A stretch of 35,843 nt of DNA from JBFXAN01 sp050184225 (GTDB lineage Bacteria > Chloroflexota > Dehalococcoidia > CAUJGQ01). The notes under the pieces were generated by a model that worked only from the letters and a program-made list of their open reading frames with translations, was not told the origin of the DNA and did no database searches. The DNA lies in the NCBI GenBank assembly GCA_050184225.1, contig JBFXAN010000057.1, forward strand, positions 1-35,843. The letters run 5' to 3'. Of this stretch, positions 21,723-29,872 are shown one piece after another; position 1 is the stretch's first letter, and the number at the start of each line of letters is the position of its first letter. The position numbers and the translations under genes were made by a program.

Positions 21723-21880
21723 GGTGGTTACTCCTCTGTAGGTTGGATTCCGAGCCGGGCGTCCGGCCCCATCGACCGGCTCAACTCTGGCTCTACTATC
21801 ACGACGAACAAGGGCATCCGAGATCGACACATCGGATGAGTTTCTGCGGAACTTTTTCCATGCGACGTCGCGACCAGGCG

Positions 21881-22975
21881 CTAGGGCAATCCGGCCACGG
21901 CCAGGACGAGGATGCGCGCGGTCTGCGTGTCCCGCTGGTTATCGTCGCTCACGACAAAGAGGATGCGGCGGCCGTCCGGCAGCACCGGGCCGAGCGCCAT
22001 GGCCTCGAAGTTATCGAGAATCTTGTTCGGCTGCGGCTGGCGCTGTTCCGGGAAGTCACTGTCATCGAGATCGGCAAGGTCGACAAGCAGCGTTTTCGCG
22101 AGGGCTGGAGTTGCATCCGTGAGGTTGTCGGTACCGAGCACATCGGTGGCTCCGCCGATACCCACGCGATAGATGCGCACGTTGTTGCCGAAGTTGGGGA
22201 TGAAAGAGCGCTCCATCACGAGCAACTCGCTGGCCGAGAGCGCGACCATCTCCACCACGCCACGGTCGGCGCCGTCGCCCGCAACCGGAATCGGGTCGGT
22301 GCGGTAGGCGTACTCTGTCGCCGTCCCCGTGGTGCGGTCGATCCGCAGGATGCGGACGACGCCGCCCGACTCCACACTCGGCTGCGGCCCATCGCCTTCC
22401 AGCGGCGCCTCGTTTGCCGTGAAGAGATACCGGCCATCGGGGGACAGCGTCAGTGCCTCGAAGCCGCGATTGCGCAGGATGCGGGTGAAGTGTGCGGGGA
22501 CGATCACCTCGCCGATGGGATCGCCGGCGCGATCCAGTTCGACGATGCTGGGTCCGAACTCGTTCGAGACAATGAATCCGTCGGGCGTCTGCACAATGCC
22601 CTCGCCATCCCACTCCATCGGGATGGTGACGGCGATCGGATCGCCGAACGTCCAGGTCTGGTAATCGGCGCTGGGGAGGAGTGGGACGATGCGCGGGCTG
22701 TCATCCGCGATTGCGTACAACGTGCCTGCGGCACTGTCCCAGGCAACGCCGGACAGTTCGGCGCTACGTGGCTCGCTCTTGGGGAGGTCGGCCCAGGCAA
22801 GGATGCTCACGGGAACGTCGCCGGTGGACGGTGACGCCGCGATTGCCGTCGCCCGGCCTGCCTGAGGTAATGCCGATGCGAAGAGCAAGGAGGCAAGAGC
22901 AACGGCAAGAAGCAACGCGAGGCGGAGATGCAGTTGCCGGCTTATGGCAACCAAGGAGATGGCAGGTGCGATCAT
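21881..22975 (-). CDS. secreted esterase-like activity of phytase family protein
   Basis: This 364-residue protein has an N-terminal signal segment (LRLALLLAVALASLLFASAL). The mature part is a beta-propeller of the phytase-like family: SAELSGVAWDSAAGTLYAIA, DDSPRIVPL, EWDGEGIVQTPDGFIVSNEF, RNRGFEALTLSPDGRYLFTA, NEAPLEGDG, NKILDNFEAMALGPVLPDGR, RILFVVSDDN. The EG, FEA and SDDN segments are the conserved acidic positions of this family. The true substrate is unknown; calcium-dependent phosphoesterase activity is presumed only from fold. CAGGAG precedes the ATG. It is divergent from the secreted protein at 23222. Confidence 0.85.
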   Translation of the reverse strand: MIAPAISLVAISRQLHLRLALLLAVALASLLFASALPQAGRATAIAASPSTGDVPVSILAWADLPKSEPRSAELSGVAWDSAAGTLYAIADDSPRIVPLLPSADYQTWTFGDPIAVTIPMEWDGEGIVQTPDGFIVSNEFGPSIVELDRAGDPIGEVIVPAHFTRILRNRGFEALTLSPDGRYLFTANEAPLEGDGPQPSVESGGVVRILRIDRTTGTATEYAYRTDPIPVAGDGADRGVVEMVALSASELLVMERSFIPNFGNNVRIYRVGIGGATDVLGTDNLTDATPALAKTLLVDLADLDDSDFPEQRQPQPNKILDNFEAMALGPVLPDGRRILFVVSDDNQRDTQTARILVLAVAGLP

Positions 22976-23221
22976 CGAGATGTGTCTCCTGTGAGAAATG
23001 AACGGCGCGACCCCTCATGCTGCCATTCTGCCCGCCCGACGGCCGTGCAACCAAGGCGATACACCACCCGCACATCGTGGAAGCGCCGTGCACACCGGAG
23101 TTGCGACGATTTATATCATCTGATGCCGTCGGACAATTGCTTGCCGAGAAACATTGGCGCCGGCGCCGCGTTATCGATTACGCGGAACCGACGCGCTGGC
23201 CTATTACAGGAGGAGAGAACC

Positions 23222-24040
23222 ATGCGACACGACACGCGCGTTCAGCATCGTGCGATGTTTGGGACGATACTCTTGCTGATGGTCACGGTTGCCGGCGCGC
23301 TAAACATACCGGTCGCGGCCGCTCAGGTTGGTCCCACCACACCACCGGCCCGCGTTTTCGGCAACGTCAGCGTTGCCGGCCGGCCCGCGCCAGGTGCGAC
23401 GGTGATAGCGCTGGTCGGTTCGACGGCGTGCGGCGTTACGACGACGGCAGCAGACGGCTCCTATCAGGTGGACGTACGTTCTGCCGCTACCCAGGCTGGT
23501 TGTGGCATCGACGGCGCCGTCGTCACCTTCACGGTCGATGGACGAACGGCCCCTGACTCAGTGATCTATCAGGCGGGCGGCTTTATCCGGCGTGACTTAC
23601 ATCTCGGTGAACCCGTCGCCGAGGTGTTGGTGGAGCGTTGGGCACGTTATAGCGACGAGCCATGCGCCAACCCCGTGGAGTTCTGGTGTGTCCGTGCCTT
23701 CGCGCTGCCACCGGCACGCGAGCCGTATGCTTCGTACCGAATGCTCGTCACGCTCCGCGACGGGCGTACCGAGCAGGTCACCGACTGGATCACGGTAGAG
23801 CCAAATGCCGCGACGGCATCGGTGTCATCTCGGCACGAGCGCGGCGTCGATCGCGTCCGCTGGGAACGGTGGACGCTGGTGGGGTCGGTGCCCTGCAATG
23901 GCCGGATCGAGGACTTCTGGTGCATCGAGAGCGTCGAGGTCGCGCCGCCGATCACGGGTACCATCTGGTACCGGCTGCTGGTGCGGCATCCGGACGGCAG
24001 GACCGAAGACCCAACCGGGTTCATTCCCGCGTCACCCTGA
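23222..24040 (+). CDS. secreted protein with carboxypeptidase-regulatory-like domain and a duplicated Cys domain
   Basis: This 272-residue protein has a signal segment (MFGTILLLMVTVAGALNIPV, AAAQ) and an excellent ribosome binding site, AGGAGGAG. The mature N-terminal part (RVFGNVSVAGRPAPGATVIA, TTTAADGSYQVDV) is a carboxypeptidase-regulatory-like beta-sandwich. Two copies of an unrecognised domain of about 58 residues follow: VERWARYSDEPCANPVEFWC, then YRMLVTLRDGRTEQVTDWIT; and WERWTLVGSVPCNGRIEDFW, C, then YRLLVRHPDGRTEDPTGFIP. Conserved in both: ERW, PC, FWC, YRxLV, DGRTE. Each probably holds one disulfide. It is an extracellular protein of unknown task. Confidence 0.75.
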   Translation: MRHDTRVQHRAMFGTILLLMVTVAGALNIPVAAAQVGPTTPPARVFGNVSVAGRPAPGATVIALVGSTACGVTTTAADGSYQVDVRSAATQAGCGIDGAVVTFTVDGRTAPDSVIYQAGGFIRRDLHLGEPVAEVLVERWARYSDEPCANPVEFWCVRAFALPPAREPYASYRMLVTLRDGRTEQVTDWITVEPNAATASVSSRHERGVDRVRWERWTLVGSVPCNGRIEDFWCIESVEVAPPITGTIWYRLLVRHPDGRTEDPTGFIPASP

Positions 24041-24300
24041 TCGCTCCGGTGCGCTCTACAAGTGTTGGGATTCCGTGGGGAGCTAGCACGAGGTGATCGG
24101 TGATATCCGGGACTACCAGAACCGGAACGGCCGGCTGGTGAAGTGGCCGACGTATGACCTGTTTGCCGACAGCGCATGCCGGGGCTGCATCGCGCTGCCG
24201 GTCTGCATGGGCGGCTGCGCCCACCACGCGATGGACCTACGCCAGTATGAGAACCGCTGTGGCACCTTCCGCCACACCTCCCACGGAGGATGGAGACGCG
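24041..24300 (+). pseudogene. radical SAM / SPASM-domain protein, C-terminal remnant with in-frame TAG
   Basis: Directly after the preceding stop, the frame reads SGALYKCWDSVGS, then TAG at about 24085, and continues VIGDIRDYQNRNGRLVKWPT, DSACRGCIALPVCMGGCAHH, YENRCGTFRH. CxxCx5CxxxC is the SPASM motif that binds auxiliary iron-sulfur clusters, and LYKCW with a downstream IGDI is the start of that region. The radical SAM core (CxxxCxxC) is missing. Homology ends near FRHT. The remnant comes from a peptide-modifying or sulfatase-maturing type enzyme. The rest of 24300-24378 shows nothing. Confidence 0.7.
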
Positions 24301-24378
24301 CTAGCTCCGGCCGTTTCCCATCCGAACGAGGCTGACGATCGTTGGTGGACCGGTCAGAACGGTACGCCTGCTGGACTT

Positions 24379-25026
24379 TCAGGCGATCAGATATGCCCGC
24401 GGGTTGGTGAGGAACTGGCGCTTGCAGGACGGCGCGCAGAAGGTGATCGTGCGGCCCTCGTACTCGACCGTGTGTCGGGCGGTGGCCGGGTCGACATCCA
24501 TCAAACAGACCGGATCGAGCCGGTCGAGGCCGCCACCATCATCAACATCACTGTTCAGGGAAACATGGCCGTCGTCGGGTGGAGACACGTACCGCTCGTA
24601 CACATGTCCGGATAGAACCGAGGGCGGCGGGAGCACGCGCCCGGCGGCCAGCATCGCCTCGGCGTAGTCGAAAACGGCGGGCACGAGCGACTCGTCATTG
24701 AGGTCGTTGAACCAGATCGCATGGCCATGGATCAGGAGCAGGGCGTTGTTGCCGGCGGCGCAGGGACCGAGGCAGCCGCTCAGCGTCAGATGCAACCGGT
24801 TGCGGATGCGGCGGCGCTCCCACTCGTCGCCCCAGAGACTCGGCTCGAACGGCATCCGGCCCTTCTCCTCCCAGCCGCAACAGCAGCTGCCGTTCTGTCT
24901 CGTACAGACAAAGAGGCTCCCCCGGAGCCGGACGATCCGGAAGTCTTCGCCACGGGCATGGACCTTGACCGTCGCGATCGGTTGACGGCCGGACGGCGCA
25001 GGGTCCGGCACGGGCACTGATGTCAT
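24379..25026 (-). CDS. (2Fe-2S) ferredoxin-like domain fused to a YHS domain
   Basis: This 215-residue protein has two parts. Residues 30-130 are a thioredoxin-like ferredoxin: LFVCTRQNGSCCCGWEEKGR, RIRNRLHLTLSGCLGPCAAG, NNALLLIHGHAIWFNDL, with C41, C48-C50, C85 and C89 as candidate cluster ligands. Residues 168-215 are a YHS domain, DPVCLMDVDPATARHTVEYE, TFCAPSCKRQFLTNPRAYL, with C174, C197 and C201, usually a metal-binding module in copper or heavy-metal proteins. It is soluble, and a role in metal handling or cobalamin-type chemistry is inference. The start at 25026 is chosen over an upstream reading through a Cys/Arg-rich leader. Confidence 0.82.
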   Translation of the reverse strand: MTSVPVPDPAPSGRQPIATVKVHARGEDFRIVRLRGSLFVCTRQNGSCCCGWEEKGRMPFEPSLWGDEWERRRIRNRLHLTLSGCLGPCAAGNNALLLIHGHAIWFNDLNDESLVPAVFDYAEAMLAAGRVLPPPSVLSGHVYERYVSPPDDGHVSLNSDVDDGGGLDRLDPVCLMDVDPATARHTVEYEGRTITFCAPSCKRQFLTNPRAYLIA

Positions 25027-25042
25027 GGCTGAACATCCTCGC

Positions 25043-25067
25043 GTGGGCGAGCACCGCCGTCGCCCAC
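25043..25067 (-). promoter_or_regulatory. hairpin in the leader of the ferredoxin-YHS gene
   Basis: GTGGGCGA (25043-25050) and TCGCCCAC (25060-25067) form a perfect 8-bp stem with a 9-base loop, 17 bases before the start codon. No T-run follows on either strand. It could affect translation of the ferredoxin-YHS message. It does not match a riboswitch that I know. Confidence 0.35.
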
Positions 25068-25130
25068 AGCATCTATCTAATAGCCACAGGGTAGACGAGC
25101 GGGCGGCCACGCGTGAACGGCGTCCCGAGG

Positions 25131-26393
25131 CTACGCCGCTACCATCTCGCCCTCCGGCCGCGGCGCCTCGCGAACCGAGGGCAGCGGCGACAGGAACAAC
25201 CAGAGCACGGCGAGGGTTGTGCCGACTGCCGCCACCAGCAACGTTGGCCGCAGTCCGATGGCATCGGCGAGGAGGCCGCCCAGCAGCGACCCAAGCGGCA
25301 GCGTGGCCCAGGTTACAAACCGGTTTGTCGCGTTCACGCGGCCCTGGAGCCGGTCCGGTGTGATCGTCTGTCGCAGGCTGACCTGGTTGACATTAGAGAT
25401 GATCGTCCCTCCGCCCAACAATCTGGAGCAGATGAGGATCGCCACCGTCACGGCGATCGGGCCTCCCGCGAGCGGCAGCAGGAACGTGCCGATCGCGATC
25501 AGCAATTTCCCGCCGATGATCGACGGTCCAAGACCATAGCGGCGAGCGGTCGGCGCCGCCACCAACGCCGCGCCGACCGCGCCGAGGCTGCCGATCATAT
25601 ACGTCAATCCAATCACGGACGGCTCCAAATGGAGGGTACGGGTGAGGTAGAGAATAAAGACGGCGGCGATAATACCGCTGCAGAAGTTACTTACCGCCGT
25701 TGAGGCGACGATCGGTCGCAGCAGCGGATGACGAAAGACCACGCGCACGCCCTCGCCGATCTCTCCCCAGATGCTTGCACCGTGACGGCGCTGGGCGGGC
25801 GGCGGTTCGGAACGCCGGATTGCACCAAGAAAGATGACCGAAACCACGAACGAGACCGTGTCAAGCAGGATCACCGCCGGCGCCGAGAAGATCTGCACGA
25901 GCGCGCCGCCGATGCCGGGACCCGATACCCGTGCAACCGAGTTCGAGATCTCGAGCTTGCTGTTGCCGTCGACCAGCTCAGAGCGGTCGACGAGCGATGG
26001 CAGGTACGACTGGTAGGCAACGTCGAAGAAGACGGTGAGCGTCCCGGCAAGCAATGCGACGGCATACAATTGCTCGATGCTCAATCGGTCGAACGCGGCC
26101 GCCAGTGGAATCGAGGCGTACAGCGCCGCGCGGCCAAGGTCGGCAGCCACAAGGATTGGCCGTCGTCGCAATCGATCCACCCAGGCGCCGGCAAACAAGC
26201 CGATTAAGAGGAAGGGCAATGTGCTGAGCGCGGTGAGCACGCCCATCTGTCCGGCAGATGCATGGAGGACGAGGACGGCGGTTAGCGGCAACGCCAGCGT
26301 CGTCACCTGGGTACCAAACAAAGAGACGGTCTGAGCGGCCCAAAGTTTGAGAAAGTCGGGATGACGCCAGAGGCCGGAAAAGCGCTGGGGCAC
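25131..26393 (-). CDS. MFS transporter (MFS_3, EntS-like exporter)
   Basis: This is a complete 12-segment major facilitator. The start is probably the GTG at 26393, because AGGAG lies five bases upstream; a reading from 26426 has no such site. The first loop holds GAWVDRLRRRPILVAADLGR, the conserved motif A of the family. Other marks: FFDVAYQSYLPSLVDRSELV, SVARVSGPGIGGALVQIF, and LQGRVNATNRFVTWATLPLG, typical of enterobactin-exporter-like MFS_3 members. The charged central loop (RRSEPPPAQRRHGAS) separates the two halves. It probably exports a small molecule or drug. About 420 residues. Confidence 0.87.
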   Translation of the reverse strand: MPQRFSGLWRHPDFLKLWAAQTVSLFGTQVTTLALPLTAVLVLHASAGQMGVLTALSTLPFLLIGLFAGAWVDRLRRRPILVAADLGRAALYASIPLAAAFDRLSIEQLYAVALLAGTLTVFFDVAYQSYLPSLVDRSELVDGNSKLEISNSVARVSGPGIGGALVQIFSAPAVILLDTVSFVVSVIFLGAIRRSEPPPAQRRHGASIWGEIGEGVRVVFRHPLLRPIVASTAVSNFCSGIIAAVFILYLTRTLHLEPSVIGLTYMIGSLGAVGAALVAAPTARRYGLGPSIIGGKLLIAIGTFLLPLAGGPIAVTVAILICSRLLGGGTIISNVNQVSLRQTITPDRLQGRVNATNRFVTWATLPLGSLLGGLLADAIGLRPTLLVAAVGTTLAVLWLFLSPLPSVREAPRPEGEMVAA

Positions 26394-26679
26394 GTGAACT
26401 CCTGCGAACAATGGACACAACGGCATAGCAGCCGCGCTAGGTATCGTATCGACCGCGCTGTGAGCCGTCTACACGCACACTCAACGGGCAGCGTTGCGTT
26501 CTCATAACCGATTACCAATGATCAAGCAAGACATTGGGTTGCCTTTGGTGCGAATCACCAAGGATCATTACCCTGAACTTGTCTTTTAACCATGGCGAGA
26601 TGGCTGGTGGTGTGACCACCGCTGGGAAGTTGCGAATACGGCAGGCAGATGGTGCGGTCAAACCGTCTGCTTGTGGGTG

Positions 26680-26990
26680 GGATCGCGTGACGCGGAACCG
26701 GCGCGACGCCCCCTGGTGCTCGTCCAGGTCGAGCGGCCCGGCGGTCGGCGTGGGTCAGGTCTGCGGGAGGTCGCCGGCGTGTCGGCCAAGGCAACGGCGA
26801 GCGGCAAGGGATCGGAGCCGGCATCGAAGACGACCCGTGGGATGGCCGGCGGCGGCAAGCGGGCGACGTGCGCCTGGATTTGCGTGCCAGCGACGGTCGC
26901 GCGGCACGCTGCGCTGCTCTGCGAAACGCCACCGGGCCAAACCGTTCGGCGGCAATGACAACTGTTCCCGGATGCGTCACAATGCACGAG
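26680..26990 (-). pseudogene. DDE transposase remnant
   Basis: In the gene-poor stretch 26394-27079 the minus strand reads IQAHVARLPPPAIPRVVFDA, GSDPLPLAVALADTPA, DPRRPPGRSTWTSTRGRR. The FDAGxDPLxLxxALAxTPA pattern is the second-aspartate region of a group of actinobacterial/Chloroflexota DDE transposases, and the RPPGR segment follows in relatives after a gap that is deleted here. Neither the first aspartate nor the catalytic glutamate region is visible in frame. The rest of the stretch, including 26394-26650, shows no gene I can support. Confidence 0.5.
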
Positions 26991-27079
26991 TCTGAGTGCC
27001 GGCAGAGGCGGCGGGGAGCGTGTGCCTCAATGTCCGAACTGACCCGTCTCATGCAGAAACCTGGAAGGAGTGGAACGCC

Positions 27080-27736
27080 GTGGAACTTCGACTCGGCGCC
27101 GACGTGATGGGCACGGACGGCAAGCTAGGTGAACTGAACAAGGTCATCGCTGATGCCAACCGGGATCGCATCACCGAACTCGTGGTCAAGGGCGAGGGCT
27201 TTCGCGGGCGCGAGCATGTCGTACCGCTTCGGTTCGTCCAGCGGGTGGACGGCGACATCATCTACCTGGACGTGGACAAAGAAACGTTCGAAGGGAAGGC
27301 CGGTGTCGTTGATGCGCTCCACGGTGTCGACTCGGATTACACTGGTCCGCCGTCCATGGATCAGGAGGGGTCATTTCGGGGGAACCTGGACTATGATACG
27401 GCGACCGCCTCCGGTGGACAGATGCAAGGCAAACCCGGCGGATACCCCGGTGGCGAGCAGCTCACGCCGGACATTCATGACCGGCCGGCGATCAGCCTGG
27501 GGATGGATATCCTCTCGAACCTCGGTGACAAGGTGGGAGAGGTCGCGGAACTCAGTTTTTCCTCGGAGGATGGATCGCTGGTCCGGCTTGTGCTGAAGCG
27601 GCCGTTGATCGCGAGGCGAGATCCGCATGTGGAGTTGCCGGTGACCTGGGTGAAGGATCTCGCGGTCGACGGCATCCTGCTCAACGTAGGGAAGTCCGAC
27701 ATCGACAACCTGCTTGAGGCCAATGCGGCGGGTTAG
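27080..27736 (+). CDS. PRC-barrel domain protein (two barrels)
   Basis: The start is the GTG at 27080 with GGAAGGAG upstream, giving 218 residues. VELRLGADVMGTDGKLGELN, KVIADANRDRITELVVK begins the first PRC-barrel, with HVVPLRFVQRVDGDIIYLDV closing it. A flexible middle part rich in G, P and M follows (DTATASGGQMQGKPGGYPGG). The second barrel reads AISLGMDILSNLGDKVGEVA, ELSFSSEDGSLVRLVLK, HVELPVTWVKDLAVDGILLN. The upstream reading from 26996 is not needed. PRC-barrels occur in photosystem and RNA-processing proteins and in many stand-alone proteins of unknown role; this one is of the latter type. Confidence 0.82.
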   Translation: MELRLGADVMGTDGKLGELNKVIADANRDRITELVVKGEGFRGREHVVPLRFVQRVDGDIIYLDVDKETFEGKAGVVDALHGVDSDYTGPPSMDQEGSFRGNLDYDTATASGGQMQGKPGGYPGGEQLTPDIHDRPAISLGMDILSNLGDKVGEVAELSFSSEDGSLVRLVLKRPLIARRDPHVELPVTWVKDLAVDGILLNVGKSDIDNLLEANAAG

Positions 27737-27759
27737 GCCGCTGACACGTTCACGACTAC

Positions 27760-27824
27760 CTGAGAGCGCGGGCTCTCAGTCTGCTTCGGGGCATCGGGCG
27801 CACCGGCGGGCTGAAAGCCCGCGC
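27760..27824. repeat. paired hairpins / REP-like inverted repeat between convergent genes
   Basis: CTGAGAGC, GCGG, GCTCTCAG (27760-27779) is one perfect hairpin and GCGGGCT, GAA, AGCCCGC (27806-27822) another. In addition GCGCGGGCTCTCAG (27766-27779) and CTGAAAGCCCGCGC (27811-27824) are inverse copies with one mismatch, so a long alternative hairpin is possible. It lies between two convergent genes and may act as their terminator. The form is that of REP elements scattered through GC-rich genomes. Confidence 0.55.
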
Positions 27825-27863
27825 CCTTAGGAATAGCGACAACGATCGTGCCAAAGCCGGACC

Positions 27864-29486
27864 TCAGCGTGTCAGTTGCAGCCCGAACCCGCTGGGCACT
27901 TCGCCGATCGGCACGGAGATCAGCATCGGGTGGCCGTTGCTCAGTGCGTCACGCAGGTGGCCGCGGAGTGCATCCGGAGTAGCGGCCTGCCGCCCTTCGA
28001 TGCCGAATGCCTCGGCCAGCTTGACAAAGTCGGGGTTCTTCAAACGTGAGGCGATCTCGTGGCCATCGAACTGCATCCGCTGGATGCGGTTGACGTTGCC
28101 GTAGGCGTCATCGGTGAAGATGACGGTCGCCAGGGGGATATCGTGATAGGCGATCGTCGCCAACTCCTGGAGCTGGAAACCGAAGCCGCCGTCACCGTTG
28201 ACGCTCACCACCTTCTTGTCCGGGTTGGCGACCTGGGCACCGATGGCGACGCTGAAGCCGAAGCCGAGCGCGCCCTGATAGCCGGGGCCGAGATAGGTGC
28301 GGGGCGCGTACACGGGGAAGCCTTGCCGCGACCAGTAACCGACCTGCGTCTGCTCCTCGACGAGGATGCCGTCGTCGGGCAGTTCGGCGCGGATGGCGAG
28401 GGCGTACTCTGACTGCGGCTTGACGGTGCCCAACAGCGCCGCCGCCCGCTGCTGAAGCGCGCGCAGCTCGTCCTCGCGCGAGGGGCGGCTGTGGTTGTAG
28501 CGGCCGGTGCGCTCGACGAGAGCGGTGAGGCCCGCCTGGGCATCGGCGACGATGCCGGTGTCGGTGGCCTTGTGGTTGCGGCCGATCTCCTCCGGGTCGA
28601 TGTCGAGATGGATGACGCGCTGGCCCTCCTTCGGCCCCCAGGGCATCGTCGCGGGCTGGACGAAGCGGGTGCCGACGGCGAGGATCACGTCGGCTTCCGG
28701 TGTCAGCAGCGGCGCCGCGACCATCCATTGGGCGAGGGGGTTGCGGTCCGAGATCGCGCCCTTGCCGTTGGCGGTGACGACAACCGGCGCCTGGAGCATT
28801 GCGGCGAGTTGCTGAAGCTCCTCCCAGGCACCGCTAACGAGCACGCCGCCGCCGGCGAAGATCAGGGGATTCTTTGCCTCGCCGAGCGCTTTCGCCGCCT
28901 GCTCGATCAGATCCAGGTCCGGTTGGGCGCGGTCCGGTTGGTACGGTTCGAGCAGCGTCACGTCGCCCTTCTTTTGAAGAACGTCGGGCGGGATCTCGAT
29001 CTCGACGGGGCGAGGGCGGCCGGACTGAAGCTGCTTGAACGCCTCATGGACGAGGCCGGGGATCTCTTCCGGCGCCATCGCGCGGCCCGCCCACTTGGTG
29101 ACGGAGCGGATCATGCCGAGCTGGTTGGGGATCTCGTGGAGCACACCCCGGCCGACGTCGATCAGGTCGGACTGGATCTGGCCGGCGACCATCAGCACCG
29201 GGGAGTTGCAGGAATAGGCAGTGGAGAGGGCGCCGGTGGCGTTGAGCAGGCCCGGCCCGGGGACGACGAGGGCGGTGCCGACACGGCCGGTGGTGCGGGC
29301 GAAGCCGTCGGCCATGCCGGCGGTGGCCTGCTCATGGCGGGGGTGGACGACGCGGATGCTGTCGCGCTCCTCCCAGAGGGCATCGAACGCCCAATCAAGC
29401 TGGATGCCGGGGAGGCCAAAGACGGTGTTGACGCCTTCGATCTTGAGCGACTGGACGAGCGCCTGACCGCCGGTAAGCTCGGGCAT
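27864..29486 (-). CDS. thiamine diphosphate-dependent enzyme, acetolactate synthase-like
   Basis: This 540-residue enzyme is complete. PELTGGQALVQSLKIEGVNT begins the N-terminal domain, with the catalytic glutamate in RHEQATAGMADGFARTTGRV. The middle domain includes EAKNPLIFAGGGVLVSGAWE. The C-terminal domain holds the ThDP motif VSVNGDGGFGFQLQELATIA and, 25 or so residues on, FTDDAYGNVNRIQ. The call covers acetolactate synthase, benzoylformate decarboxylase and related enzymes. No regulatory subunit gene is adjacent, and residues around QLGMIRSVTKWAGRA do not settle the substrate, so biosynthetic ALS is less likely. The ATG at 29486 is used; the TTG at 29510 is an alternative. Confidence 0.87.
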   Translation of the reverse strand: MPELTGGQALVQSLKIEGVNTVFGLPGIQLDWAFDALWEERDSIRVVHPRHEQATAGMADGFARTTGRVGTALVVPGPGLLNATGALSTAYSCNSPVLMVAGQIQSDLIDVGRGVLHEIPNQLGMIRSVTKWAGRAMAPEEIPGLVHEAFKQLQSGRPRPVEIEIPPDVLQKKGDVTLLEPYQPDRAQPDLDLIEQAAKALGEAKNPLIFAGGGVLVSGAWEELQQLAAMLQAPVVVTANGKGAISDRNPLAQWMVAAPLLTPEADVILAVGTRFVQPATMPWGPKEGQRVIHLDIDPEEIGRNHKATDTGIVADAQAGLTALVERTGRYNHSRPSREDELRALQQRAAALLGTVKPQSEYALAIRAELPDDGILVEEQTQVGYWSRQGFPVYAPRTYLGPGYQGALGFGFSVAIGAQVANPDKKVVSVNGDGGFGFQLQELATIAYHDIPLATVIFTDDAYGNVNRIQRMQFDGHEIASRLKNPDFVKLAEAFGIEGRQAATPDALRGHLRDALSNGHPMLISVPIGEVPSGFGLQLTR

Positions 29487-29704
29487 GGGGGACTCCGTTC
29501 CGTGATGCAAGGTGCGTGCGGGGTGATGGTGGAGGGCAGTCTACCATAATGACTCCAATGACGGCGGCGGGGGTTTGATCGTTCGTTTTGTGATGTGGGG
29601 TACGTTGGTGAATCTGGCTGGGGTTGAATTCCTTGTGAAGGTAGGTTCGGAGCGGAGTGTAGACGGTTGATCGTATGTTTGATCGTTTGGCGGCCTCACC
29701 GCGT

Positions 29705-29872
29705 GCCCTCACCCCCGGCCCCTCTCCCGTCCCGACGGGAGAGGGGAGCTTTGAGTGACCATGAGTGTCAGCGTGTACCTCGGCACGGACAGACCGACGG
29801 CAGCCCGATTGCTCAAGACCAGTCAATGCTCCCCTCGCTGGCTCCGGCGGGCGAGGGGTCGGGGGTGAGGGC
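29705..29872. repeat. 168-bp inverted-repeat element (REPIN/MITE-like)
   Basis: The ends are GCCCTCACCCCCGGCCCCTC (29705-29724) and its inverse with one mismatch at 29853-29872. Each end is part of its own hairpin: CCCCTCTCCCGT with ACGGGAGAGGGG (29719-29746), and CCCCTCGC with GCGAGGGG (29831-29858). There is no gene inside. Two inward-facing hairpins joined by a short spacer is the REPIN form. The methyltransferase remnant begins directly at its right edge. Confidence 0.6.

Noticed and set aside
25027..25130. Cobalamin riboswitch before the ferredoxin-YHS gene
   Set aside because: Only one hairpin is visible, with none of the conserved B12-box sequences, and the region is too short.
28491..29549. 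A 352-residue open frame on the plus strand
   Set aside because: It is antisense to the ThDP enzyme, which has catalytic motifs in the right order.
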